A DNA stretch of 64,000 bases, from contig NZ_JAHZPJ010000001.1 of assembly GCF_019929345.1 (NCBI RefSeq), positions 310,001 to 374,000 on the forward strand. The letters run 5' to 3'. The notes beneath the pieces are model-generated. The model had not been told where the DNA came from. It worked only from the letters and a program-made list of their open reading frames with translations, and ran no database searches. Positions 34,701 through 43,599 of the stretch are shown one piece after another. A program made the translations under genes and the position numbers. The stretch's first letter is position 1. Each line of letters begins with the position of its first letter. The stretch comes from Streptococcus oralis. GTDB taxonomy: Bacteria; Bacillota; Bacilli; Lactobacillales; Streptococcaceae.

Positions 34701-37700
34701 CCATAAACGGATTGAGGGATCCAACGTGACCCTATTTTGAACTCAATATCTGCCAGATGAATCCGCGGAGGGCGAACAGATTCTAACAAATCTAAAGCGT
34801 GGTTCCAATCATATTCTTGGTTGTTTTCCTCCACTAATAGTTGAACTACTTCTATCTTGTTGAGAATATCTCCTGACAAAAACTGGTTCTTAGAAAGATA
34901 TTTTCTTTCTCCTCTTAAATATCTTTCGGGATCTATTAAAATCTGGTCACCTAACTCATCTAAAATAGCAGCTTGGCTATGTTCGGGATAAATTGATACC
35001 ATATAGTCTAAATCAACCCCTCTACCATCCGATAAACTAGAGTTTAAGGCATCTAGAGCAGTTGAAACTCTTGCAATCACTCTCTCTGGCCTAACCAATG
35101 CTTTCTCAAAGGCTAAAGATTTTTTATATTTTACTTTCTGATCTTTAGAATCAATGTATTCATCTTCTAAACTTGCTAGTAAAGAATACTTATCGTCACT
35201 ATCAAATAAGTTCCGATTGACTGAGGCATTCAAGTATCCAAATTGACTTACAAAACGGTCATAGTTACGATTGAGTTTACTAAGTAATACCTGAAAATCT
35301 GTTCTACTATAATCTTGATGGCGTTGAATTTCAATTAAGGATTGATAGGTTTCTCTCAAATCAACCATGCCCTTAATACGACTAATATCCTTGTCCGATA
35401 AGGGGCTTTCATAAAAGACAGTTTTTTTGAACAGTCCCTTATATTTCCCTCTTTTACTCGCTTCTTCTGACTTGTAAACATCTAGTGCTTCCTCATCTGT
35501 CAAATGAAGTTGTACGAATCGATCTATTTTATGTTCAGACAAAGAACTGTCCCAAGCTTTAAAATCTCCCTTCTCATCTACATAATAACTAATTTCGTCT
35601 ACCTTTGAACTTTTTCGAATACCATGCGTATCTCGGTAATAAATTTGATTACCCTCATATCCAAAAGAATAGAGCGCTAAGTCCTCACGTATACGACTTG
35701 GGATAGAATTATCCACTTCTTCTTGGATAAAAACAGGTGCTTTCAAAGAATTGTCAATTTGTTTAGGTGCTTCCACATTCTCGAATGCTTTCATTATGTC
35801 AATAGCTAATGTTTCTGATACCCTCTTAACATTGAGGATTCCTCCATTAAAATTACGTACCTCATATTCACCCAAAACTTGTGTATTGTATTTCCCATCA
35901 AAATAAGGATTGATCCAGACACGCTTATCCTCCTCAAAGGGAATAGAGCCACTAAAGACAAGCTCCTCTTCATTAAGATTCTTTGCTTGATCCTTTTGAA
36001 AGAAGAGGAGGTCTGTGGTCACTCGAGTACCTGCAATCTTTTTAAAAGCCGTATCCGGCAACCGAACTCCCCCTAAAAAATGAGTGTTGGATTTAATCTC
36101 TTGTAAAACATTATCTGTCCGCTTATCCATTGTCCCAATAGATGAGATAATCGACACTTGTCCTCCGTCTCTTACTAAATCAAGTGAGTGTTTGACAAAG
36201 TAATCATGAATCATATAAGGTTTATCATAGTTTTTATCGGCAATGCGAAAATTTCCAAAAGGAACATTCGTTAAGACTAAATCAAAACTATTATTTTGAT
36301 AGGGCACTTCTTCAAATCCTCGCACTTCAATATGGGTATTGGGGTGGAGTTGTTTTGCGATTGCGCCTGTCACACTGTCTAATTCAACCCCATAGAGTTC
36401 TGATTTATCTCGTATACTTCTAGGCATCGCCGCAAAGAAGTTCCCGGTCCCCATAGAAGGATCTAATATCCTTCCTCCTTCAAAACCATCAGCCAGTAAT
36501 TTTTGCCAAATCTGGCGAATAATCATTGGGTCTGTATAATAGGCTGTGAGAGAACTTTGTTTCATGGTCGAGTATTCTGATTTGCTTACTAAGCTCTTAA
36601 GAGTTAAACGTTCTGTTTCATACTTTGGATTGAGTTCATCAAAAAATTCATTGGCAAGGCCACCCCATCCGACATACTTGGCTAGTAGTTCTTGTTCTTC
36701 TGGATTTGCTTGTCGTCTCTCTTTTTCTAATCTTTTAACAAGATCAATTGCGGCGATATTCGTTTCAATTTTTTCTCGATTTGTCTTAGGATAAAAGTCC
36801 TCTAAATCATCTGGAAAAACAAAATCTTGAACGGGGACATCCGTCTCTTCTATACCTGAAATAAGCGTTTCTGTTTCCTTATCCTTTTCCTTTTCATTAT
36901 CCTCTTCCAGATAGGAAAACAGATCTATTTCCTGGCTTTCACTTGGTGATTCAATCTCAATATCTGAATCTTCTTTTTCAATTTCTACATGAGACAATAC
37001 TTGTTCAATCTCTTCCAAACTGTTCAAGTATAAGATAGGATTCTCTTCAAATAACTGCTTGAAATCATTGAATAGCTCTAGGCGAACTAAGTCATTTAAC
37101 TGTGCATTTTCAATCGAAACCAACTGAAATACTTGTCCTTTATAACTTACTTGTGAACCAATCGGATATTCCCTCAAAGCTTCTTCTACAATTTTATCTA
37201 CTTTAGATAGGGAATGAACTTCCACATTTTCTTCTACTTGGTCAATATTATCTAAAGGTAAGACCGCTTCCTCTACTTGCTTAGACTTTTCTCTTATAGC
37301 CTTTACTTCATCAAAATGAGTAATAATCTTCAGCTTTTGTGTCAGTGGGAGTTGTGTGTAGTTTTCTTCATGATGGACAAGATCCGTCACGGTATCTAAA
37401 GTAGCCATCAATTCTGAACCCAAATAAGCTAGAACATCTCCCTCTTTTTCTTCAAAATGAATCTCAAGAACTTCTTTTTTAAGCTCTTTTGAGTCAACCA
37501 TTAGAAGAAATTCCTCTATATCTCTACTAACACGGTCAGATAGATTATTCGCAACCCGATAGACATTGACTAAATTGACATCCTGATTCTGATGAAATAC
37601 AAGCTCACTTAATGGTGTTAGCTTCTCTTTTTCAGATTGGATATAAAATCGAGTGGAAAGGTTATAGGTTGCGACTTCTAGCACCAAGTTTTTCTCAAAA

Positions 37701-37993
37701 TTACTTAATTGAGATAATTTACTTAGACCTGCTTGTCCAAAATTTCTTGTGTAACTTTCTAAATCTTGGTCATTATTTTCAGAACTGGCCTCTAGAAAAG
37801 AAACAATATCTTGATGAAAAGAATAGACTTGAGGTATCTCTTCTATCTTGCCCTCTTCAGTCAAAAAACTCTCTACCAAGTCCTGCCATTTCTCATCAAA
37901 ATGTTGCGCTTGATAACGAAGGAATAAGTCCATTTTCTCTCTATCTTTGGGAATTGTTCCACGAAACATAGCCAATAATTGCATTACTTCCAT
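31769..37993 (-). CDS. Giant DarB-like N6-methylase/SNF2-type helicase
   Basis: 2074 residues from ATG 37991-37993 (AAAGGAG upstream). N-terminal ~450 residues are acidic and of unknown fold. An adenine methylase core follows: ILDPSMGTGNFFAA (~520) and catalytic LTNVPFGNF (~577, NPPF-like with Val in position 2). A superfamily 2 helicase occupies ~1250-1800: LAHEVGSGKTLTML, FVDEAHHFKN, ATGTPVSNSISELY, GGTGLNVQ and QQRNGRIIRQGN. The C-terminus is coiled-coil. The layout resembles phage P1 DarB, an antirestriction protein packaged with DNA; protection of the transferred DNA is a plausible role. Confidence 0.85.
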   Translation of the reverse strand: MEVMQLLAMFRGTIPKDREKMDLFLRYQAQHFDEKWQDLVESFLTEEGKIEEIPQVYSFHQDIVSFLEASSENNDQDLESYTRNFGQAGLSKLSQLSNFEKNLVLEVATYNLSTRFYIQSEKEKLTPLSELVFHQNQDVNLVNVYRVANNLSDRVSRDIEEFLLMVDSKELKKEVLEIHFEEKEGDVLAYLGSELMATLDTVTDLVHHEENYTQLPLTQKLKIITHFDEVKAIREKSKQVEEAVLPLDNIDQVEENVEVHSLSKVDKIVEEALREYPIGSQVSYKGQVFQLVSIENAQLNDLVRLELFNDFKQLFEENPILYLNSLEEIEQVLSHVEIEKEDSDIEIESPSESQEIDLFSYLEEDNEKEKDKETETLISGIEETDVPVQDFVFPDDLEDFYPKTNREKIETNIAAIDLVKRLEKERRQANPEEQELLAKYVGWGGLANEFFDELNPKYETERLTLKSLVSKSEYSTMKQSSLTAYYTDPMIIRQIWQKLLADGFEGGRILDPSMGTGNFFAAMPRSIRDKSELYGVELDSVTGAIAKQLHPNTHIEVRGFEEVPYQNNSFDLVLTNVPFGNFRIADKNYDKPYMIHDYFVKHSLDLVRDGGQVSIISSIGTMDKRTDNVLQEIKSNTHFLGGVRLPDTAFKKIAGTRVTTDLLFFQKDQAKNLNEEELVFSGSIPFEEDKRVWINPYFDGKYNTQVLGEYEVRNFNGGILNVKRVSETLAIDIMKAFENVEAPKQIDNSLKAPVFIQEEVDNSIPSRIREDLALYSFGYEGNQIYYRDTHGIRKSSKVDEISYYVDEKGDFKAWDSSLSEHKIDRFVQLHLTDEEALDVYKSEEASKRGKYKGLFKKTVFYESPLSDKDISRIKGMVDLRETYQSLIEIQRHQDYSRTDFQVLLSKLNRNYDRFVSQFGYLNASVNRNLFDSDDKYSLLASLEDEYIDSKDQKVKYKKSLAFEKALVRPERVIARVSTALDALNSSLSDGRGVDLDYMVSIYPEHSQAAILDELGDQILIDPERYLRGERKYLSKNQFLSGDILNKIEVVQLLVEENNQEYDWNHALDLLESVRPPRIHLADIEFKIGSRWIPQSVYGKFAFECFTNREFELSSPDVEQVIEVNPVDGQVHLRTSFAYRYPSAKDSSLGVSGSRYDTGRKIFENLLNSNQPTITMTITEGEKKKTITDLEKTSVLRAKEQHLQELFQEFVSRYPEVQQVIEESYNRLYNRTVSREYDGSHLVIDGLAQNISLRPHQENAIQRIVEEKRALLAHEVGSGKTLTMLGAGFKLKELGMVHKPLYVVPSSLSAQFGQEIMKFFPTKKVFVTTKKDFVKARRKQFVSRIITGDYDAIVIGDSQFEKIPVSKERQMNYIEDKLNELREIKTHSENKYTVKEAEQSISGLEKQLEELQRFNRDSFIDFENLGIDFLFVDEAHHFKNIRPITGLGNVAGITNTTSKKNVDMEMKVRQIQEEHDFKNIVFATGTPVSNSISELYTMMNYIQPDILKRYQVDYFDSWVGAFGEIQNSMELAPTGDKYQPKKRFKKFVNLPELMKIYKETADIQTQDMLDLPVPEAHIIPIESELTENQKLYLEELVMRSDMVKCGTVDPSQDNMLKITGEARKLAIDMRLLDSSYSLADNHKLLQVVDNVERIYREGMENKATQMIFSDIGTPKKKDNGFDVYSEIKALLVDRGVPSKEIAFVHDANSDEKKNSLSRKVNAGEVRILLASTEKGGTGLNVQSKMKAVHHLDVPWRPSDIQQRNGRIIRQGNENKEVDIYHYITKGSFDNYLWATQENKLRYIKQIMTSKEPIRAAEDIDEQTMTASDFKALATGNPYLKYKMELENDLTLLENQRRAFQRSKDHYRHTISYCEENMPILEKRLSKYEGDIQQSEMSKDQAFSMTIGKQAFDQRAEAGESLHRLIRHNQSDSKEFRTLASYRGFDIKMLSLPTNQPLPETFSVKIVGENQYSVSLDLYSPLGTIQRLQHTIDHIKEDQVKTQNLLDELKDKWTTAEVEIEKNFPKEEDYQTKKAEYDVLAPLIETETDLDIIDQALRQFHEKGNEKQEQLSFELD

Positions 37994-38040
37994 ACTCGCT
38001 CCTTTCATCTATACGAAAATAGGAGAATCACATGATTCCC

Positions 38041-38451
38041 CTACAACTCTATCTCCATTTCAACCTCTTGAGGACTGGTTTCTAAATCACTAGACAAAAG
38101 AGAAACGGCATCTGTTCTCATGTAGTAAGTATATAAGTCTTCTAGGTCTTGTTGGTTTTCAATCCCTGTTTCAATACTAATCAGAGCCTGTATAAATTCC
38201 TTGTAGTGACTCTCCATCATATCTGAAATCTTTTGTTTCATTTCCATAAATACTGATGACGGTTCCGTTAGACTTGTTTGGTCTATGTCTTGTAAATCCT
38301 TTTCTAAGGGATTGGTTCCTTCTTCTATTTCCAATAAATCTGAACGACCATCACCATCAGAATCTGCGCTAAGAGGATTGGTTCCTAGCGCCAATTCTTG
38401 AGCATCAGTTAATCCATCTTGATCCGAATCACGTTGATAAATGGCTTCCAT
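38041..38451 (-). CDS. Protein with thrombospondin type 3-like calcium-binding repeats
   Basis: 136 residues. The N-terminus has tandem repeats DSDQDGLTDAQELALGTNPL and DSDGDGRSDLLEIEEGTNPL, the Ca-binding TSP3/Excalibur-like pattern of Asp at alternating positions; the rest is helical and acidic. No signal peptide is seen, which is odd because such repeats usually occur outside the cell. It lies 47 bases upstream of the DarB-like gene and may share its transcript. Confidence 0.75.
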   Translation of the reverse strand: MEAIYQRDSDQDGLTDAQELALGTNPLSADSDGDGRSDLLEIEEGTNPLEKDLQDIDQTSLTEPSSVFMEMKQKISDMMESHYKEFIQALISIETGIENQQDLEDLYTYYMRTDAVSLLSSDLETSPQEVEMEIEL

Positions 38452-38524
38452 ATACTTCCTTCTTTCCTAGTTAATCTTTTTTCACTCCAATCCTATCAAA
38501 TATTCCTTGAAAGAAGTATCACAA

Positions 38525-38557
38525 CAAAAAAAGAGAACGAGCCAAAACTGCGTTCTC
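38525..38557 (-). terminator. Intrinsic terminator (left duplicated copy)
   Basis: GAGAACG/CGTTCTC stem (38533-38539, 38551-38557) with a T-run on the minus strand. Nearly identical in sequence to the terminator after the PBECR4-like gene at 47.37 kb. Confidence 0.7.
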
Positions 38558-38586
38558 CTTAAAATGTAAAACATTACTATTAAAGT

Positions 38587-38619
38587 AAAAAAGACGACTT
38601 ACAGAACCTGTAAGCCACC
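38587..38619 (-). terminator. Second terminator of the left duplicated copy
   Basis: CTTACAG/CTGTAAG hairpin (stem 38593-38619) followed on the minus strand by TTTTTT. It matches the hairpin at 48.02 kb, including the 40 bases that follow it. Confidence 0.65.
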
Positions 38620-38659
38620 TAGTCAGTCGGTTTATTCTGGTGTCTACCACCGCTTGGCC

Positions 38660-38965
38660 CTTGAGATTTCAAAAACTCATAAATATGTTTTGCTCATTCA
38701 AACTCATCCCCACCAAACTGACTAATTGCTGGTAAAATAGTAGTCTGAAGTTGAATGACTTTTGGGAAATAAAATTGAGGATTGACATACACCAATTTTT
38801 CTTTCTTGTTCTTATACTTTTGATAAGAAACTTTCAAACCTGTATTATCTGGTGTTTCACCGATAACATCACCCGTTAGAACTCTTGTCCCCTCAATCGC
38901 ACGGCCATTATGAATGGAATATAAGGTTAAGCGACTCCCATTCTCTCCTTTTCCGTTAGTGATAA
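38660..38965 (-). pseudogene. Truncated duplicate of part of the CHAP/lysozyme hydrolase gene
   Basis: About 306 bases closely matching 49210-49515 inside the intact hydrolase gene (roughly residues 515-615 of that protein), with scattered substitutions. Both ends are missing: the left end joins directly to a copy of the downstream repeat at GGCC, the right end runs into the terminator of the transporter cassette. It marks the boundary where the cassette entered or where two ICE copies recombined. Confidence 0.88.
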
Positions 38966-39006
38966 TAAAAAAGGAGGACTTCTACACTTTGGCGTAAAAA
39001 GTCCTC
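38964..39006 (-). terminator. Terminator of the transporter operon
   Basis: GAGGACTT/AAGTCCTC hairpin (38974-38981, 38999-39006) followed on the minus strand by a T-run. It lies about 210 bases beyond the ECF ATPase stop and is the first element of the foreign cassette. Confidence 0.7.
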
Positions 39007-39213
39007 TTTTAGAAATGTATTCTTTTTCTATTATATTATTTAATAACGCATAAAAATTTTCCTAAACAAAATATCTTACTTTCACACGATAAAAGAAATT
39101 CACATACACTTATATTTTCTATTATCATGTCATGATATTTCATATTTTTATCTCCTTACATCTTTAAATCTCCTTTATTTTGATTTTTCAAATATGAGTA
39201 TCACTATGGATAT

Positions 39214-40584
39214 TTACAAATATATAACATTGTCAGCTATCGAATTTAAAAATTCTTGGTCATGTGAAACAATGAATATTATTTTCTTATCGCTTTTACA
39301 TTCGTTGATCAGATGGGATATGTTCATCATATTGCAATAATCCATTCCACTAGTAGGCTCATCAAAAAATATAAGTTTAGATTTTTTACATAGTACAGAT
39401 GCAATTGCTACCCTTTGCTTTTGTCCACCTGACAAGCTCATTGGATGACGATCTTTTGATTCATATAAATCAAGTTTTTTCAGAATATTTTCAACATAAC
39501 TACTTTCAATATTTTTTATTCCAAGACCTACTTCACTTGCAATAGAATCGGTAAAAAGCTGATGATTAACATCCTGCATTACAAGGGATGATATTTTTAG
39601 CCTATCTGATTTTGAAAGTCTTTTGCCGTCCAAATAGATTTCATCCTTCGATTTTCTTTCTAAGCCTATAAGGCATCTGAGCAAAGTGGATTTACCAAGT
39701 CCGTTTGTTCCTACTATGCCGTAAATTTTTCCCATTTCAAAAGAGAGGTCTTTTAAATGCAATTTTTTATCTATGCCATTAAACTTAAATTCAATGTTTT
39801 TTACTTCTAAATTTCCCTTATTTTCATTTTCGGGTACTGTAAGTTTTACTCTATTCTTATTTCTTAAACCTAACTTCTTTAGCTTTTCAGACGGTATTTT
39901 CATAAAATCTATTTGAGTATATTCCTTTTGTATTTCCCCATCTTTAATCAAAAAAACTCTATCTACAATATCCATTAGATAAAATATTCTATGTTCTGAG
40001 ATTATAAGAGTTTTCCCCTTATCTTTAAGTTTTATAAGCATTTCTTTTATGATTAAAATGTTTTCTTCATCAAGATTTGATGAAGGCTCATCTAAAACAA
40101 TGATTTCCGTTCCAGATATATAACTTGCAGCAATACATAAGATCTGCTTTTCTCCACCCGAAAGCTTAAAAATATCTCTATTTAAAAGATGTTCTATCGG
40201 AAACAAATCCAACATATCATTTAGTCTTTCATCCATTTGTTTTTTTGAAAGTCCTATATTCTCCAAATAGAGAAGTAATTCAAGAGTAGTATTTATATTG
40301 AAAAAGTGTGTCTTTGGATTTTGAAATACATTTGATACTAAGAGCGATATTTCGTATAATTCGAGGTTTTTAATATCTTTATTATCAATCCTGATGGTTC
40401 CACCCATAGAAGCTCCATCATATCGTACAGCTAACCCATTGATAGAATTTATAATTGAAGATTTTCCGCTACCACTTTTCCCAGTAAATAATACACATTC
40501 GCCTTTTTTTACATCTAAAGAAATGTTTTTTAACACTTTAGGAGAATTTCCATAAGATAGAGATAAATTTTCAATTTCTACCAT
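39214..40584 (-). CDS. ECF-type transporter ATPase, two fused ABC domains
   Basis: 456 residues holding two ABC cassettes in one chain, like EcfA-EcfA' fusions. First: Walker A FTGKSGSGKSSI, signature LSGGEKQILCIA, Walker B IIVLDEPSSNLD. Second (from ~255): VGTNGLGKSTLLR, LSGGQKQRVAIA, LIFFDEPTSGMD. It powers the T and S components encoded just upstream. It overlaps the T-component gene by 7 bases. Codon use is strikingly AT-rich (ATA, AGA, TTA), unlike the ICE backbone. Confidence 0.9.
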   Translation of the reverse strand: MVEIENLSLSYGNSPKVLKNISLDVKKGECVLFTGKSGSGKSSIINSINGLAVRYDGASMGGTIRIDNKDIKNLELYEISLLVSNVFQNPKTHFFNINTTLELLLYLENIGLSKKQMDERLNDMLDLFPIEHLLNRDIFKLSGGEKQILCIAASYISGTEIIVLDEPSSNLDEENILIIKEMLIKLKDKGKTLIISEHRIFYLMDIVDRVFLIKDGEIQKEYTQIDFMKIPSEKLKKLGLRNKNRVKLTVPENENKGNLEVKNIEFKFNGIDKKLHLKDLSFEMGKIYGIVGTNGLGKSTLLRCLIGLERKSKDEIYLDGKRLSKSDRLKISSLVMQDVNHQLFTDSIASEVGLGIKNIESSYVENILKKLDLYESKDRHPMSLSGGQKQRVAIASVLCKKSKLIFFDEPTSGMDYCNMMNISHLINECKSDKKIIFIVSHDQEFLNSIADNVIYL

Positions 40585-41264
40585 AAAGCTCCTCCTATAA
40601 CCATAATCAGTATTGAAAGCACATAAACAAAATCAACTGTTTTCGTTTTGACGGATATGTACCTAGTTTTTTTAACAGGATTTTCAATACATTTTGTTTC
40701 TGCTGCCTTTGCAATATCATCAGAAATATTAGAAGACATAACAAGTAAAGGCACAATTACATACTCGATGTATGAAATTGGATTTTTAAATGTAATACCC
40801 CTTATTTTCATAGCAAGTTTTATATTGTGACTTTCTTCCCTAAATGAAGGAAAAAACCTAAACATTACAGCAATTGGTATAGAAACAGTACGAGGTAAAT
40901 TCATTTTATCCATTGAGGATATTACACTTCCTACATCCGATGTTTTTAAAAAAAAACTTCCCGCACTAAATGGAAGATAAAACATCTTACATACAGCAAA
41001 TAGCATAAAAAACATCATTAAAATCGCATTCATATTTCTAATTACATCAAGATTAGGTATCAAAGAAAGAACCCCAAAAAATGATATGTTTTTTAAGGCT
41101 TCTTTCTTAAATCCATTCATTAAAAAAAGAAATGAAATAAGAAGCACAATTCCCCATTCAAAATAGGTATTTACTTTATAAAATACAGCAAATCCAAGTG
41201 AAAAACTTACTAAAATTTTACTAATTGGATTGGGATTATATGGATTGTCTAAAGAAACGAGCAT
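40578..41264 (-). CDS. ECF transporter transmembrane T component (EcfT/CbiQ-like)
   Basis: 228 residues, four or more membrane helices, with the EcfT coupling motif form AMKIRGITFKNP and AAETKCIENPVKK (Ala-x-x-x-Gly and related loops contacting the ATPase). It joins ATPase and substrate-binding component. The ATG overlaps the S-component stop (TAATG) and the gene overlaps the ATPase gene by 7 bases, a tight operon. Confidence 0.85.
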   Translation of the reverse strand: MLVSLDNPYNPNPISKILVSFSLGFAVFYKVNTYFEWGIVLLISFLFLMNGFKKEALKNISFFGVLSLIPNLDVIRNMNAILMMFFMLFAVCKMFYLPFSAGSFFLKTSDVGSVISSMDKMNLPRTVSIPIAVMFRFFPSFREESHNIKLAMKIRGITFKNPISYIEYVIVPLLVMSSNISDDIAKAAETKCIENPVKKTRYISVKTKTVDFVYVLSILIMVIGGALW

Positions 41265-41845
41265 TATACAATACCAGCTTTTTCGAAATGCTTTTTCAAA
41301 AAGACTTTACCGATATATGCGCCGAGTATCCCGCCGACAACAGCACCGATATATACTAATACCATACTTCGATAATTCAAAAGTGCTATGAGCTTCATTA
41401 TATAATCGTGACCCATACCGCCTGTTTCCGCCAGTTTAATAACCTTGTCTTTAGCCAACAAAACTTGCATAAGGAAACCACAAATCCAAGTGTTGAATAC
41501 GGCAAATGAGAGCATATTAAATTTAAATGATTTATATTCTCCTTTTTTTCTTAAAAGTTCCGCAATTGCCATACTGATTACAGCATGTATCAATATTACA
41601 TATGTATTTCCCATTGCAATTGCTAAAAGACTACAAATCAACCCAAGTATAAATAATCCCCATGATTTTTGAACTTTTGCCATAAAGAGCATTATAACTA
41701 TTCCTGTTATAATGCCTGCCAGTGTAGGGTATGCCAAGTATAAAATCGGTACAATACCAATCATTCCCGAAGCAAACATAAGTACAAAATATATTACTGT
41801 AAATACACCTATCGTAACTAAATCTTTAATTCTTAATTTTTCCAT
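41264..41845 (-). CDS. MptD-family ECF transporter substrate-specificity (S) component
   Basis: 193 residues, six hydrophobic segments, beginning KLRIKDLVTIGVFTVIYFVLMFASG, with GMIGIVPILYLAYPTLAGI, as in MptD/YkoE-like S components. Substrate unknown; the paired exporter genes and AraC regulator resemble siderophore/metal loci. Good AAGGAAA ribosome site. Confidence 0.8.
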   Translation of the reverse strand: MEKLRIKDLVTIGVFTVIYFVLMFASGMIGIVPILYLAYPTLAGIITGIVIMLFMAKVQKSWGLFILGLICSLLAIAMGNTYVILIHAVISMAIAELLRKKGEYKSFKFNMLSFAVFNTWICGFLMQVLLAKDKVIKLAETGGMGHDYIMKLIALLNYRSMVLVYIGAVVGGILGAYIGKVFLKKHFEKAGIV

Positions 41846-41871
41846 TTTTATATTTCCTTCTAAATAAGTTT

Positions 41872-43596
41872 TTACTGAATATTAGATTTTCTAAGCATTG
41901 CTTTATAAAATTCCGAGCTTTTACAAAGTTCTTCATCTGTCCCTATCGCTTCTATTTTTCCGGCATTTAATAAAACGATTTTGTTTGCATTTCTTATTGT
42001 TCTTAATCTATGAGCAATAACAATTGCCGTTTTTTCTTTTATAAGTTCGGATAAAGCCTCTTGAATTAGACTTTCATTTTCAACATCCAGAGATGCTGTA
42101 GCCTCATCAAGCAATATGATTGGTGCGTCTTTTAGTATTGCCCTTGCTATTGAGATTCTTTGTCTTTCTCCGCCTGAAAGTCTTTGTCCGTTTTCACCTA
42201 TTACTGTATCTATTCCATCCGGCATTTTGTCTATAAATTCATAACATCTTGCTATTTTAGCCGCTCTTATAATCTCTTCATCTGTGGCATCTTTTTTACC
42301 GATTTTTATATTATCTTTTATGCTTGAATTAAAAAGAGTAACATCTTGGAAAACGATAGAGAAATTTTTAAGGAGTGTTTCCGGATCAATTTTACCGATG
42401 TCCTCTCCCCCTATCAAAATCTTTCCTTTATCTATATCCCAAAATCTTGCAGCAAGCTTGGTGAGAGTTGTTTTTCCGCTTCCGCTTGAACCGATTAGCG
42501 CAGTGATTTCACCCTGCTTTGCAGTAAAGCTCACACAATTTATTACAGAATAATCATCATATCCGAAATAAACATCCTTGAACTCAATATCGTAATTTTT
42601 AATGTCAATATCTTTTTTGCCTTTTTGAACAGGCATGGTCTTTATTTCCTTTATTCTCCCTACAACCGCATCAAGCATAACTATCATTGACATAAAGGTG
42701 ATTATTCCTTCTATAGGAAGATAAATACTTGCTGTAAGCATTAAAAATGCGATATAAACCAGCGCACTTACCTCCCCTGCCATAAGCATGTTGACGCCGA
42801 TAACGGCAACACTTATAATTCCAAGCTTTAAAATTGCAGTAGCTATTCCTGTAAGTGTTCCGGCAACAACTTCACCTTTCGTCTTCTGTTTTGTGGATGC
42901 ATTTAATTTTTCAAAAAAATCATTTAACATCCTATCTTCTAAGTTGTAAGATTTTATTTGCTCTATCTGCTCTATATTTTCCTGTAGATTATCAAAAACC
43001 TTACGATTATCATCTATCCAGCCTTGTACTATTTTTTTATGACTTTTCTTTGATAAAAATATAATCAAAATAGAAATGGGAATTACCCAAAGGGCTGCAA
43101 GTGCAAGTTTCCAATTATAGAAGATAAGCATTAAAGCAATAATACTTGTGGATATAGCCGTTGAATATATATGAGGTACAGCATGAGAAAAAATTGTTTC
43201 ATATAAGTTCATGTCATTCATCATGGTTTCCGCAAGGTCTGCCAAATCTCTTTTACCAAAATAAGAAAGAGGTAATTTCTTTAACCTTTCCGCTAACTCA
43301 ATTCTTGAATTTGCACTCTCGTTGTACACATTGGTGTAAAGTCTTACATAATCCCACCTCGCTATTAAGAACATCACAATCATCATTACTACAATTAGTG
43401 CAATATAATGAACAGAAGTAAAATTGTAGCTCTCAATACTTTTTAAAATGCCTATATACTGAAACAGAAACATAAAACCGATCATTGGTGCGAACAATTT
43501 AGTTAAATTAACAAGCGTGTGTGAAAATATGGCTTTTTTTAAGTTAAGAGCGCCTTTTTCTGACATCGCATATTTTTTCATAAAATAAGAAACCAT
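41872..43596 (-). CDS. ABC exporter half-transporter, membrane + ATPase (IrtB/YbtQ-like)
   Basis: 574 residues: about six membrane helices (1-320), then an ATPase with Walker A LIGSSGSGKTTLTKL, signature RLSGGERQRISIARA, Walker B IILLDEATASLD and H-loop IVIAHRLRTI. Together with the next gene it should form a heterodimer. Pairs of this kind with an AraC regulator resemble YbtP/YbtQ and IrtA/IrtB, which import siderophores despite the exporter fold. GGAGG precedes the ATG. Confidence 0.87.
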   Translation of the reverse strand: MVSYFMKKYAMSEKGALNLKKAIFSHTLVNLTKLFAPMIGFMFLFQYIGILKSIESYNFTSVHYIALIVVMMIVMFLIARWDYVRLYTNVYNESANSRIELAERLKKLPLSYFGKRDLADLAETMMNDMNLYETIFSHAVPHIYSTAISTSIIALMLIFYNWKLALAALWVIPISILIIFLSKKSHKKIVQGWIDDNRKVFDNLQENIEQIEQIKSYNLEDRMLNDFFEKLNASTKQKTKGEVVAGTLTGIATAILKLGIISVAVIGVNMLMAGEVSALVYIAFLMLTASIYLPIEGIITFMSMIVMLDAVVGRIKEIKTMPVQKGKKDIDIKNYDIEFKDVYFGYDDYSVINCVSFTAKQGEITALIGSSGSGKTTLTKLAARFWDIDKGKILIGGEDIGKIDPETLLKNFSIVFQDVTLFNSSIKDNIKIGKKDATDEEIIRAAKIARCYEFIDKMPDGIDTVIGENGQRLSGGERQRISIARAILKDAPIILLDEATASLDVENESLIQEALSELIKEKTAIVIAHRLRTIRNANKIVLLNAGKIEAIGTDEELCKSSEFYKAMLRKSNIQ

Positions 43597-43599
43597 ATT

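Noticed and set aside
37612..37971. 119-codon plus-strand open frame
   Set aside because: Antisense to the N-terminal region of the methylase-helicase gene, no ribosome site.
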